Source of the DNA: Simmondsia chinensis
Lineage: Eukaryota; Streptophyta; Magnoliopsida; Caryophyllales; Simmondsiaceae
NCBI GenBank assembly: GCA_018398585.1
Contig: JAGTTD010000009.1
Span: forward strand, 10,421,193 to 10,485,192
Length of the DNA: 64,000 bases
Direction: 5' to 3'
Within the stretch, counting starts at the first letter, position 1, and each line of letters begins with the position of its first letter. Under the pieces are notes generated by a model that was given only the letters and a program-made list of their open reading frames with translations, did no database searches and was not told the origin of the DNA. Position numbers and translations under genes: made by a program. Positions 10,986 to 21,265 of the stretch are shown one piece after another.

Positions 10986-11572
10986 TATGCATTAATAATC
11001 AAATTAAGTCACTAGTCGTATCTATTTCAAAATACTGTAAATGTAAACATTCGTGTAGCTGCCTAACAAGAGCCAAGTATAATGCAGTGATATCCACCAA
11101 ACTGTACTATCATGCATACAATGATGATCCAAACACACCACTCCTTACTCCCTGGCAACGTGGTCGCACGAAGCTAGTTCAGGAGAGAACTATTCTCAAT
11201 TAACATGTTTTCTTGTAACTCTTACTAAACATGACTTACTCGCCACTTTACCTTAGTCACTAACATAACACAACAGAGCTCCTCGGGGAAACTAATGCAT
11301 CGCACTAGTCAAGTGTAAACCATTACCTAAACCTCCATACAAATACATGTAATACTCCACGGCAGAATGGTAGCATCGCTTCTTTGCACTTTGGTTTATC
11401 CCAATAGAAGTCTACCCAGGAATCTGCAAACCGACATCCTCTGCAGGGAGGTCTATTGATGTACTATACTGCTAGACCGGTAATGAAGACCGTGAGATTA
11501 CAACAATTGAAACCTCGTTCCCACTTAATTTTTAAAAGTAGTGGCTTTTAATTAACTTGTATTTACAGCCTG
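10986..11572 (-). other. leader or gag region of A', no recognisable coding
   Basis: I found no motif-bearing reading frame here on either strand. By position it should hold the 5' part of gag of the minus-strand copia, but it may be leader sequence after a deletion. No repeats or structured elements stand out. Confidence 0.35.
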
Positions 11573-12005
11573 GATTATCACATAACCCCCTTTAGAATCT
11601 CATTCTAAAATTAACCAAAATTAACTAATTAATTTGTTCAAAAATATTATCATTTTACAACATCGATTATCGCATAATCTTGCCTTAGAATCTCATTCTA
11701 AATTTATTCAATAAGATTAAATAATTAATTTTACCCTTTTAAAAAATGGTACCATAGATTTTCTCACAACCTATTATTTAGAATCCCATTTTAAAATTAA
11801 TATAAATTAATTTATTTTTTTTTAACATTTAAAACAATACCAAATTTTAGATTATCTCATAATTTAATTTTAGAATCTAATTGTAAGACTAAATTAATTA
11901 ACAAAATTCATTTTATTAAAAATTAGTAGCGATTTAGAGCTTGCACTACCTTATAGTCTGTTTGCAGAATTCCATTCCAAATTTTAAATAAGCTTAGACT
12001 GTCTC
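11573..12005. repeat. tandem repeat, about 94-bp units, left part
   Basis: Degenerate units contain GATTATCTCATAAT-like and TTTAGAATCTCATTCTAAA-like segments. The second segment recurs at about 11591, 11684, 11777, 11870 and 11971, a spacing of 93-101 bp. Its core TTTAGAAT/ATTCTAAA is an inverted repeat. The sixth unit is cut by element C and resumes at 17778. By position the array lies in the 5' leader of copia A'. Confidence 0.85.
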
Positions 12006-12408
12006 TGTCATGATTTCTTTAATTCTTGGTTGTAATTGGTCTTGTTTTGTGTGTGTCGTCCTTGAGTTGTTTTGGTGATGTATTTGAATGTCAGTTGGCA
12101 GGCCATTGTGGTACCAAAGTTGGTTGGGGGGGTCAAACAAGTCAAATGTGGCGGCTGTGTTAAGGTTTTGCGCCAGATTTGGTTAGTTCGGTTATAGCTT
12201 TGAGTCTTGGTTCAATGTATTAGATCAAGTATATATAAGCTCAAATCATGTAAATTCATCATTCAATCAGTACAAATCATATTTCCCTTCGGAAATTCTC
12301 TCTCTATTTCTCATCTCCTTCTCTATTTCTCATCCCCATCACTTCTCTTCTCATCTTAACGCTCTCTTCTACAAGGTTAACTTTCAATTCTTGGACTGGA
12401 AGCTGACA
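12006..12408 (+). repeat. 5' LTR of chromovirus C
   Basis: The LTR starts TGTCATGATTTC and ends AAGCTGACA. A TATA-like GTATATATAAG lies near 12229. The 3' LTR matches along its whole length. It is followed by the primer-binding site. Confidence 0.9.
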
Positions 12409-12410
12409 AT

Positions 12411-12422
12411 TGGTATCAGAGC
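12411..12422 (+). other. primer-binding site of chromovirus C (tRNA-iMet)
   Basis: TGGTATCAGAGC lies two bases after the 5' LTR. It is a perfect initiator-Met tRNA complement. Confidence 0.92.
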
Positions 12423-12482
12423 TGGTTCAAGCAATCAATTGATTGATTAAAGCTGGCAAAACAAAAGGAAAACAATCAAAAT

Positions 12483-13960
12483 ATGGCTGATGGAGTGAGG
12501 ACTCGATCGGGAGTTGGTGGAGCCAATGCAGCTGCATTTGTTAGTCTTGATGTGTCTTACGCTGCTGTTGTTGGTACAAATGCCACAACTGGACATCAGA
12601 ATCCTACTACTGCTCATCTTCAAGACATACATGAGCGCCTTAACAATGTAGAAAAGCTTGATCAAAAGTTTGATCAATTTCAGGAGCGAATGCTCTTAAA
12701 CATGCAACAGTTACTGCTGGAAAGTGTCTTGAAAAAAGAAGATCGTTTGCAGCAAATTGAGGCAAAACTTATGAAATTGCAGGATGAGATTAATAAGCAA
12801 GGAGAATCATCGATTAATACGATTCTTAAGCCCGCTAGCCAGATTATTCCTCCTGCTGAAGTGGTTCAACCGCAAGTGAACAATAGCAGAGCTGAGAGTT
12901 TAGTAAGGAATTGAGATAAATCTCCAATGATTCAACCACAGGCTGGGCCATCAATTCGAATTAGATCAGTAGATGATCGACTTCCAGAGGTTGAGATTGC
13001 TGTAGAGAATCAGGATCGAGCCACAGAACAAGCACATTCTTGATTAAATGGCCAGATTCAGGTTCGCATTCAAGACCTCCCTATTTTGTTGTTCACAATT
13101 GAACTTCATTTGATGACTTTGATCATCAAGATAGGCCACCCGATTTGCATCATTAGCAAAGATCCGTGAGTATTGATACTTCTTCTGGTGGCAGAAGCAG
13201 TTCTCACAGGCAGCCAAGGGTCCAAATCGAGCCTTTTGATGGCAAGCAACCTGAGTCTTGGTTGAGAAGGTGGATCGGTACTTTCAATACTATAACATAA
13301 GTGAAGCTGAAAAAGTTGAGTTGGCAGTAGTGCACTTACATGGAGATCATGAGGTGTGGTATTATAGTGTGTTGAAAAGCAAACCTAATCTTTCATGGGG
13401 CTAATTCGTAGAATAATTGTGTGAACGATATGGTGTAGAGGAGATAAGTGATGTAGTCGACAGTTTTAATAAGGTGTATCAAACGTCTACCGTGAAAGAA
13501 TAAATGATCAGGTTTGAGAATCTCTGAGCTAACATGTTATCCACGATATCCATCACTCCACAAGATTCAGAGGCATATTATGTCTCTAGTTTCATCAGTG
13601 GTTTGAAGCCTAGGATCAAGAACATGGTGAAGGCCATTGGTCCTAAGACTTTGTCCAATGCTTATAACAAGGCTAAGTTGATTGAAGCCACGCTTGCAAC
13701 TTCAAGTGATAAGAGTAAATTTAAGGGCAGTAGCTTCAGGTCTCATCACAAGGATGCATCAAGCTCCAAATCTGGACGTGCTGTTGACAAGAGATCTGTG
13801 AGATTGTGTTTCAGATTCAACCAGCCTAATCAGCCCGGACATAGATGCAATCCCAAATCATTGATGTCTGCAAGAGGATCACGAGTTAAGAGTGATTTAG
13901 ACAGTGGAAATTCAGAAGCAGAGGATGACAGTTCTGTGCATTCTTCAGAAGATAAGTTGA
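12483..13960 (+). pseudogene. chromovirus C Gag, broken
   Basis: The ATG at 12483 opens MADGVRTRSGVGGANAAAF, matched by the starts of D and F. A coiled-coil segment follows (KKEDRLQQIEAKLMKLQDE), then the Retrotrans_gag core in pieces (RVQIEPFDGKQPESW, HEVWYYSVLKS, LCERYGVEEISDVVDSFNK), and a continuous part from 13534. The atypical knuckle CX2CX7HXC reads CFRFNQPNQPGHRC, so the second Cys is Phe. Stops at about 12912, 13041 and 13502 and a frame change near 13270 inactivate it. Gag would form the particle shell. Confidence 0.88.
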
Positions 13961-14553
13961 TGGAGGATGAAGTCGAGATATCAATGAAAGCATTGACCAA
14001 AAATGGAGCTCACAATACCATTCGCATCAAAGGAAAAGCTGGTAAGACTTCCATTATTATTCTCATTGATAGTGACAGCACACACAGCTTTGTTGATCCC
14101 AAATTAATAAAGAAAGTGAAGCACGAAGTGACTAAGACTCATCCCTTGGTGGTTATGGTGGCTGATGGCAACTCCATAACTACTCAAAATAAATGCCAAG
14201 CTTTCCAATGGTCTATGCAAGATCATCAATTCACTTTCGATTTTAGAGTTCTACCCTTGGGAGGTTGTGATATGGTTCTCGGGGTAGATTGGATGAGATC
14301 ATTCAATCCGGTGATGTTTGATTTTGATAAAATGATAGTGGCAATTGAAGTTCATGGCACTAAAATCTCGTTGCAAGTCATTTTTGATCAAGCACAGCTT
14401 CGGTTGATTAATGGCAAACATTTACAAGGGGGATTCAAGAAGAATGCAATCCAATGGCTTGGACAATTGTTTGTGATCTCACCTGTTGAACTTCAGCCAG
14501 TAATTCAGCCGGAGGTTCACGCTTTGATTGAAGAGTTTGAAGACGTTTTTTAG
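13960..14553 (+). pseudogene. chromovirus C aspartic protease
   Basis: It continues in frame with the Gag C-terminus. The active-site segment reads ILIDSDSTHSFVDP, where the family has D-S-G, so the Gly after the catalytic Asp-Ser is Asp. The flap and C-terminal region LPLGGCDMVLGVDWM is intact and is followed by the protease-RT linker. The frame ends with TAG at 14551 in EDVF-stop, where the family continues into RT. Autoproteolysis is probably lost. Confidence 0.88.
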
Positions 14554-15412
14554 CAGCCACAGAGCCTTCCTCCTCAAAGGATTGTAGATCATGCCATACC
14601 CCTTCGAGCAAGTTCTGATCCAGTAAAGATTAGACCATATCGATATGCTCATGCTCAAAAAACAGAAATTGAGAAGCAAGTTGATGAGTTGCTTCAAATG
14701 AGCTTCATAAGACCAAGCCATAGTTCTTTTGCCACCTGTGATTCTTGTGAAGAAGAAGGATGGGACAGCTAGGATGTGCATCGATTATCGCCAACTGAAT
14801 TCCTTGACAGTGAAAGATAAGTTTCCTATACCAGTTATAGATGATTTGCTTGATGAGTTATATGGAGCGCATTACTTCTCTAAGCTTGATTTGAGATGGG
14901 GATATCATCAAATTAGAGTGCTCAAGCCGGATATATACAAGACTGCTTTTCAGACTCACCATGGGCATTTTGAGTTTGTTGTTATGCCATTTGGCTTAAC
15001 AAATGCTCCGGCCATCTTTCAAGCTGCTATGAATGACATCTTCAAGTCCTTTTTGAGGAAATTAGTGTTGGTCTTCTTTGATGACATATTGATATACAGC
15101 TCTTCTTATGAGGATCATCTCATCCACCTTAGAGAAGTATTTGTTGTGATGCGGCAGCACAAGTTCTTTGCCAAGTTGTCTAAATGCTCATTTGCTCAGA
15201 CCAAGCTTGAGTATTTGGGCCATGTAATCTCTCATGAAGGAGTTTCCACCGATCCTACCATGGTCCAAGCAATGCAAGATTGGCCAATTCCAATAACCTT
15301 GAAGCAATTGAGGGGATTCTTGGGATTGACTGGGTATTATAGGAAGTTCATTAAAGGTTATGGATCTATTGCAAAGCCTTTGACTGAACTCATTAAAAAA
15401 AGATGCTTTTAA
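14554..15412 (+). pseudogene. chromovirus C reverse transcriptase
   Basis: The RT begins after the TAG with RIVDHAIPLRASSDP and RPYRYAHAQK. After a frame change near 14730 it runs open for 227 codons: [22 protein letters not shown] (first catalytic Asp), [21 protein letters not shown], and [13 protein letters not shown] with the catalytic Asp pair. It ends at [15 protein letters not shown], the RNase H junction. A run of seven A at about 15396 causes the shift that ends the frame. This is the best preserved RT in the window. Confidence 0.93.
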
Positions 15413-15743
15413 GTGGTCTGAAAAGGCTCAAGCAGCTTTTGAAGCTCTCAAGTCAGCCATGAGTGCAGCACCAGTATTGGCCATGCCTAATTTTGCTGAA
15501 AATTTCATTTTGGAGACAGATGCAAGTGGGTCTGGTGTAGGGGATGTTCTTTCTCAACAAGGAAGGCTTATTGCTTATTTGAGTCAAGCACTTAGTCCCA
15601 AGCATCAAGCCATGTCAACTTATGAGAAGGAATACTTGGCTATTCTTCTAGCAGTCAAGAAATGGAGGCATTACTTGGATGGTCATAGATTCAATATTCG
15701 AACTGATCATTAAAGCCTTAAGCACCTCCTAGAGCAAAAGATT
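15413..15743 (+). pseudogene. chromovirus C RNase H
   Basis: An 84-codon frame (15459-15713) carries ILETDASGSGVGDVLSQQG with the first catalytic Asp, then STYEKEYLAILLAVKKWRHYL (catalytic Glu) and IRTDH (Asp) before a TAA. The RNase H module lies between RT and integrase as in all Ty3/gypsy elements. A frameshift from RT and the stop at 15711 separate it from its neighbours. Confidence 0.9.
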
Positions 15744-16860
15744 GTGACTAGAATTCAAAAGAAGGGATTAATGAAGATGCTTGGCCTTGATTATGGTATT
15801 GAATACAGAAGAAGTAGAGAAAATGCAGCAGCAGACGCCTTGTCAAGGAAGTTTGAAGATGCTGATCATGGTTTGTGCTGTGCAATGTCAGTTGTCTTAC
15901 CATCATGGATGGATGAAGTTTATAATTTCTATAAAGGGGATCCATTTGCTCAAGAGTGTGTGACAGCAAGCCTGGCAAAAAAAGCAGAAAAGGATGACAA
16001 TGTTGCTAATATATCAGTGCAAAGAGGCATCATCAGGTTGCAGAACAGATTTTACATTGGTCCGGCAACAGATTTGAGGGATCAAATTGTCCAGGCCTCA
16101 CATGATACAGCTTGGGGAGGACATGCGGGTGTAGAGGGCACTTATCAAAGAGTTAAAACCTATTTCAGCTGGCCAAGCATGAAGAAGACAGTGAGTGAAT
16201 ATGTCAAGGCATGTGAAGTCTATCAACAAACCAAATTTGGGGATCATAGGTACAAAGGACTTCTTCAGCCACTTCCCATTCCGGATGGAGCTTGGATCAA
16301 TATTAGCATGGATTTCATAGAGGATTTACCTAAGTCAGATGGTAGGGAAGTCATATGGGTTGTAGTGGATTGTTACACCAAATATAGCTACTTTATTTCA
16401 GTCATACGACCTGTTACAGCTGAGAAGTTAGCTAAGATCTTCCTTGACAACACATATAAGTTACATGGATTGCCTCAATCCATTATTTCTTATCGGGACA
16501 AGATCTTTACAAGCAATTTTTGGAGGGAGTTATTCAAGTTGTTGGGTACTACAATGGCACTTAGTTCATCTTACCATCCCCAAATAGATGGACAAACCGA
16601 GCGTGTTAATTAATGTATTGAGCAGTACCTTTGGAGCATGGTTTTCTCACAGCCTAGAGAATGGAACCGATGGTTTTCTTTAGCTGAATATTAGTTCAAC
16701 ACTCATGTACATGAATCTATTGGCACTACTCCTTTCCAAGCACTATATGGATATGCTCCTCCTACTCCATTTATGTTGCAGCAGGCTATTCCATCTGTAT
16801 CTGCAGCTACTGATTTCTTACGGCAAAGGAAGCAAATGATGCACATTCTCAAGGATAATC
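15744..16860 (+). pseudogene. chromovirus C integrase
   Basis: The 289-codon frame (15744-16613) covers the end of RNase H (DALSRKF), the HHCC zinc finger and the DDE core. The finger has H..H but reads CEVYQQTK, so the second Cys is Tyr. The first Asp is in VVVDCYTKY. The second, usually S-D-R, reads SYRDKIF, replacing the catalytic Asp by Tyr. The Glu in DGQTERVN is present. A TAA follows at 16611 and more stops downstream. At least three independent losses make it inactive. Confidence 0.9.
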
Positions 16861-17340
16861 TGCTACAAGCACAAGCAAGAATGAAATTTTATGCTAATAA
16901 AAAGAGGGTAGACAAGAATTATGAAGTTGGAGACATGGTCTACCTCAAATTACAACCTTGCAGACAGTCTTCTTTGGCTATCAGGAAGAATGTCAAGCTA
17001 AGTGCTCGGTTCTTTGGTCCATACAATATTTTGGAGAAGATTGGCCAAGTTGCATACAAACTTGACTTACCTCCTCATTCATACATTCACCCGATGTTCC
17101 ATGTATCTTTACTTAAAAAGCAGGTGAAGAATGGAGCTAAGAGTTCAGGCGAATCACCAGAAGTTTGAGCAAATGGGGCCTTGCTGCTGCAGCCTGCTGC
17201 TGTCAAAGGGCAAAGGACGATAAAGGTTGCAGATGGAGCTGTGCAGGAGGCTTTGGTGCAGTGGCATAATCTGTACAGGAGTGTTGCTACATGGGAGAGC
17301 CTTACATTCTTGAAGAGACAATTTCCATGCTTCTCTCCTT
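16773..17340 (+). pseudogene. chromovirus C integrase C-terminus and chromodomain-like tail
   Basis: The frame 16773-17168 gives the integrase C-terminal domain (YEVGDMVYLKLQPCRQSS, SARFFGPYNILEKIG, HPMFHVSLLKK). After a TGA at about 17166 the same frame resumes with a short chromodomain-like segment (EALVQWHNLYRSVATWES) and ends at 17340. Such tails target plant chromoviruses to heterochromatin (family knowledge). The fit to a canonical chromodomain is by eye. Confidence 0.78.
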
Positions 17341-17371
17341 GAGGACAAGGGGTTTTTCAAGGGGGAGGGAA

Positions 17372-17777
17372 TGTTATGATTTCTTTAATTCTTGGTTGTA
17401 ATTGGTCATGTTTTGTGTGTTTTGTCCTTGAGTTGTTTTGGTGATGTATTTGAATGTTAGTTGGTAGGACATTTGGGCGCCAAAGTCGGTTAGGGGGGGG
17501 TCAAACAAGTCAAATGTGGCGGCTGAGTTAAGTTTTGGCGCCAGATTTGGTTAGTTTCGGTTATAGCTTTGAGTCCTGGTTCAATGTATTAGATCAAGTA
17601 TAAATAAGCTCAAAACATGTAAATTCATCATTCAATCAATACAAATCAGATTTTCCTTTGGAAATTCTCTATCTGTTTCTCATCTCCTTCTCCATTTCTC
17701 ATCCCCTTCACTTTTTTTCTCATCTTAACTCCCTCTTCTACAAGGTTAACTTTCAATTCTTGGATTGGAAGCCAACA
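17372..17777 (+). repeat. 3' LTR of chromovirus C
   Basis: The LTR runs TGTTATGATTTC to GCCAACA after the tract TTTTTCAAGGGGGAGGGAA. It aligns with 12006-12408. A TATA-like AGTATAAATAAG lies near 17600. The flanking ATCTC matches GTCTC on the left at four of five positions. Confidence 0.9.
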
Positions 17778-17925
17778 ATCTCATAGCCTATTTTATAATC
17801 TTATTCCAAAATAATTTAAAATAATTTTTATTTTAAAATAACACTGATTTACAACTTAGACTATCTCATAATCCAATTTGGAGTCTCATTCTAAAAAGAA
17901 ATTAATTTATAAAATAATTAATTTA
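17778..17925. repeat. tandem repeat, about 94-bp units, right part
   Basis: The array broken by element C resumes with ATCTCATAGCC and one further unit (ACTATCTCATAATCC, then GAGTCTCATTCTAAAAAG at about 17880). It joins directly to the unit that ends at 12005. Confidence 0.82.
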
Positions 17926-18207
17926 TAATTATAATGTATGGATATATAAACATCCCAAAAAATAAATAAACAAAATTTTTTTAAATATGATGTCAGACTA
18001 ACGTCAACGTGACATCAGCACCGATAGCTGACGTCGTTGACATCAATAGAAATTTTTTTAAATTAAAATAATTAGTTTAAAAAATAATTGAATCTAATCT
18101 CATTAGATCAATTTTATCAATTTCGCAAATCATATCAAATGTGCATAATCTCATTATACAAATAACATAATCACTAGTTTAGAATAGATCTGAATTAACA
18201 CTTAATT
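17926..18207 (-). other. AT-rich leader of A' with TGACG-type motifs
   Basis: No coding is visible. At 17989-18047 several TGACGTC, TGACGTT and TGACATCA-like motifs occur on both strands within about 60 bp of otherwise AT-rich DNA. TGACG motifs bind TGA-type bZIP factors in plants (established), so this could be a regulatory cluster in the leader. That role is inference. Confidence 0.4.
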
Positions 18208-18385
18208 CATTAATGATTTAAATAATTTAAATTGATACCATAAATAATCTAATTAGCTATTTATTCTTTAATGATTTAAACAACTTAAACCGTTACTTTA
18301 AACAACCTAGTCAACTATTAACTCTTTTAACGATTTAAAAAATTCAAATCGGTATTTAAGAAACTTTCCTTCCTAATAAAATCTC
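18208..18385. repeat. tandem repeat, about 58-bp units, three copies
   Basis: The anchor TTAATGATTTAAA, or a variant of it, starts at about 18210, 18268 and 18327, a spacing of 58-59 bp. Units share further blocks (AATTTAAAT, CTATTAACTCTT-like). The array lies between the 94-bp array and the primer-binding site of minus-strand copia A'. Confidence 0.75.
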
Positions 18386-18464
18386 TATTTTATTAAATCG
18401 TAAATCTATTTATTTCTAACTTATTATACCTATTTATGTGTGATATTAATGTAACCAGAACCTG

Positions 18465-18476
18465 ACTCTGATACCA
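18465..18476 (-). other. primer-binding site of copia A' (tRNA-Met type)
   Basis: The minus strand reads TGGTATCAGAGT two bases inside the LTR end, one mismatch from the initiator-Met complement. It proves that the LTR at 18479-20655 is a 5' LTR on the minus strand rather than a solo LTR. Confidence 0.85.
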
Positions 18477-18478
18477 AT

Positions 18479-20655
18479 TGTTGGAAAAAATAACTCTGAT
18501 TCCGATTGTTGGGTTCACAATTCTCAACTATGGTCAAAACAAAAGGCACCAATTAGAGCACTTAGAGTAGGAGACTCTTCTCTCCACCAAAGCCCTCAGT
18601 CAAAGAGTCATGCTTCGTGACACCTCACATGCGAGAGCTCCCGGGAATAGGATTATCTCTATGATCCCCTTTGCTCTAATACTAGTAGTTGGGACGAATT
18701 TCAAAAATTCTTCCTAATTTTATAAAGTTTACACAGCAGAAAGGGTATGGAATTCATAACTCGAAACCTATGATTGATTTAAAATTCTTAATTTTAAATA
18801 TGCATATTTAAATTCACAATTTAAATCTACATATCTAAATTCTTAATTTAGATCTACATGCCTTTTGCTCTAATACATTCATAACAATACATAAACTTAA
18901 ACAGGTAGAACAATGAATACGGTAAATAAATAGAAAAGTAAAAACTAAAAGAAGAAAAAAAAAACATACATAGATATGCTCCAATTAAAGAAAATCAGAA
19001 AATAATATTAATCTTCAAAATCGAGACCCTGCGATCTTCTACGCAATGGCCTCGAGCTGCCTAGAGGGTGGGCTCCAAAAAATATTCAGCTAGGAAAGAG
19101 GAATTTTAACTAAAATTTTTCTCTCCAAATAAGTCTCCGAAATAATTCAAGAAACCCAAAATAATTTATCTCAATTAAATGCCAAATCTTTGAAATATGT
19201 ACCCCTATTTATAATAGTATACCGAAGCGAAAAAAACCTTGATTGTTTTATTTGGGATTGCCCAGTTTAAACTGAAATGCAGCATTTAACACAGACATAA
19301 GCCAAAACACATGTTTGAAGCACATTACACGCATCTTTTGCCTTGTCACAGCATGCCATGTGCTGCGTGGTGATTGGTCCGTGCCTAGCTGAGCCGTGCG
19401 CTGGTTCATTGATCCGCGAATGTGCGGATCGACCCTGTGCATTTATGTTTTGGCGATTTTTCTTTTCTTTTTTTTTTTTGTTTTGGCTTTGTTTCCCACA
19501 TGCAAAAATCCATCTTATGAATTTTAATTCTCCAAAATTATTTTATTTAATAATTTTTAATTTTTATTCATCTCATTAATAATGTTTGGCAAATTTAAAA
19601 TTACTCATCTCATGAATAAATTAATTCATCTTTTCAATATTTTTCAATGGCAATAAATACAGAGGCTTGAGCAGGGACCTTAGGGACAATTTAATTCTTG
19701 CTTTAAACGAGTTAAATTAATCATCTCATGAAATAATTTAATTACAATTTAATGGGACTTAATTCAACTAAATAAATCTCACTGCACTCTAGACTTAGAC
19801 CATTTATTTGATATTTCACTAATAGACTGTATTGATGATAACAACCCTATCTACTCGATGTCAATGACAAAGGATAAATATAACTACTACCATTATCTTT
19901 CTCATAGCTTCCCCATTAGTTACCGAGTCACCTTTCACTGAATAATTTATTTATGCTTGAACGTATTCATAGCATAAATTTCAAATGTCAAACACTTGGA
20001 ATACTTTGGCCAAAGATTCTGAACTATTCAAATATATGCGAATCAACTAAGGGGACATCTACGCCTCATAAAGACTATAGATTCCCTATTGAATACCTGA
20101 TCTTTGTCACATTTCACGCTTCTACCCAGTGTATGTCGGAATTCAGTCATGCGTTTAGACCTCAAGTCCAGAATACTCTCAGGATTTAGAGTCGTCATTC
20201 AAACAGTACAACATGAATCACTCATCTCTGATAGTAGTCCAGAAACAAGCAACTCACATAGTCTAACTCAGTGTGCCAATCTTATTAAACACACCAACAT
20301 AGCAATTTTGGATCACCATCCGCATGACCAAGACAAGTCATCTAAAGTGTCATGTTATAGCCTTAGCATACAAGTGGTCCAAACTTGTCTTCGACTACAA
20401 TTCTTTCAAACAACAATCCATACCATTTTTTCCAAGTCTATCTGTGGGTTAATTTTATAAACCACTTAGAACAAACATGTAAATTGTAGTTTGAGGACTA
20501 CACCCATCTCATGGATGTTTCCAAAAAAAAAATTACATGTTGTATAAATGCTTGCTTACATAAATTTAACAAGAAAACGACTGAAACTTCAATTTTATTC
20601 TTTAGTAAAATAATATTAATAAGATAAATCTGGATTTTAGAACACTACTTCTAAG
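18479..20655 (-). repeat. 5' LTR of copia A', inverted relative to element A's LTR
   Basis: The reverse complement matches 2828-5018 over its length, including the terminal blocks near TTCCAACA and GGAATAGTGTCC, the region with the TATA box (about 19208) and the CTCATGAGAT-like blocks. Its outer end is slightly eroded (CTAAGA for CTAACA). It abuts Ath1 sequence. ORFs inside it are not credible. Confidence 0.87.
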
Positions 20656-20671
20656 AATAAGCATGTAACTT

Positions 20672-21120
20672 GTGGCGTGGTGGAGGATGTACTTGTCAAG
20701 GTTGACAAGTTTTTCTTCCCAGTTTATTTTGTGGCGTTAGATATAGACTCTATTCCTAGGCGGAAGAACATCAATCCCACTTTTTTAGGTTGATTGTTCT
20801 TAGCAACGACTGACATTGTGATTTGCTATAGAACAAGAGTGTAGGAAGTTTCTTTCGGAAAACTTAGGGAAAACTTAAAGGTCTCAAACATTGCTGGGCA
20901 CCTTAAGACTTGAGGGCGGGTTAGAATGCTACAATGTTGATGATCTTGACCCTTTGGTAGAATTAGGTGTGCTCAATTTTGCTAAAAGTGCTTATTGGAA
21001 TAATGACCCTTTCTGTGTCAATAACTATGTGTTAATTGCTATGCTATTACTTAAGTTTGGGAGGATAATGATTCCAGACCCTGATGCCGGCCATGTTCCT
21101 CTTCTTGATAGTCACAAGTA
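20672..21120 (+). pseudogene. Athila/Tat protease C-terminal fragment (Ath1)
   Basis: The frame reads VVEDVLVKVDKFFFPVYFVALD, split here as VVEDVLVKVDKF and FFPVYFVALD. Relics of the LGRPFLAT block (FLG-stop, FLATT) and of the VSFGKLRENLKVSNI block follow, all characteristic of Athila/Tat protease regions. The N-terminal active site is missing at the copia A' junction. A 76-codon frame (20891-21121) with NVDDLDPLVE follows and is probably the protease C-terminal extension. Function is lost. Confidence 0.7.
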
Positions 21121-21214
21121 GTGCTATTGGGTTTGGAGATTGTCCTTACAAGCTCAACCTGATTCATATCAAGGATGTTGTCTCAGATTTTGGTTGACTT
21201 TGTGTTCGACACTG

Positions 21215-21265
21215 CATCTGGCTGAAGACATTAAACTTAGAAATTCTAGAAGGTAATCCAACCTA
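21215..21265 (+). other. conserved post-coding motif of Athila/Tat element (Ath1)
   Basis: GACATTAAACTTAG, then TTCTAGAAGGTAATCCAA, is a degenerate form of the block that in Ath2 reads CTTGAGAGGCAACCCAA (about 32748). It marks the start of the 3' non-coding region of this group. Confidence 0.6.

Larger units (their letters stand above)
12006..17777 (+). mobile_element. Ty3/gypsy chromovirus C, full length but decayed
   Basis: The element is about 5.8 kb with LTRs at 12006-12408 and 17372-17777, a tRNA-Met primer-binding site, a polypurine tract and near-matching flanking pentamers (GTCTC left, ATCTC right). Internal order is Gag, protease, RT, RNase H, integrase, then a chromodomain-like tail, the Ty3/gypsy chromovirus order. 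The 94-bp repeat array is continuous across the insertion if C is removed. Several stops, frameshifts and catalytic changes make it inactive. Confidence 0.92.
5019..20655 (-). mobile_element. Ty1/copia element A', minus strand, split by elements B and C
   Basis: Read on the minus strand the order is: 5' LTR (20655-18479), tRNA-Met primer-binding site (18476-18465), tandem-repeat leader, Gag zinc knuckle and protease (10985-10703, continuing 6078-5850), GAG-pre-integrase and integrase (5850-5019). Element C interrupts the leader and element B interrupts the protease, each with target duplications that let the flanks be rejoined by eye. Everything downstream of integrase is missing at the junction with element A's LTR. 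That all pieces derive from one insertion is inferred from order, strand and family match to element A. Confidence 0.7.

Noticed and set aside
11573..18385. CRISPR-like array
   Set aside because: The spaced repeats are degenerate, the intervening sequences are themselves similar between units, and the setting is a plant retrotransposon leader.
18479..20655. Solo LTR interpretation of the minus-strand copia LTR
   Set aside because: A tRNA-Met primer-binding site follows its inner end and A' coding fragments continue leftward, so it is a 5' LTR of a longer, interrupted element.
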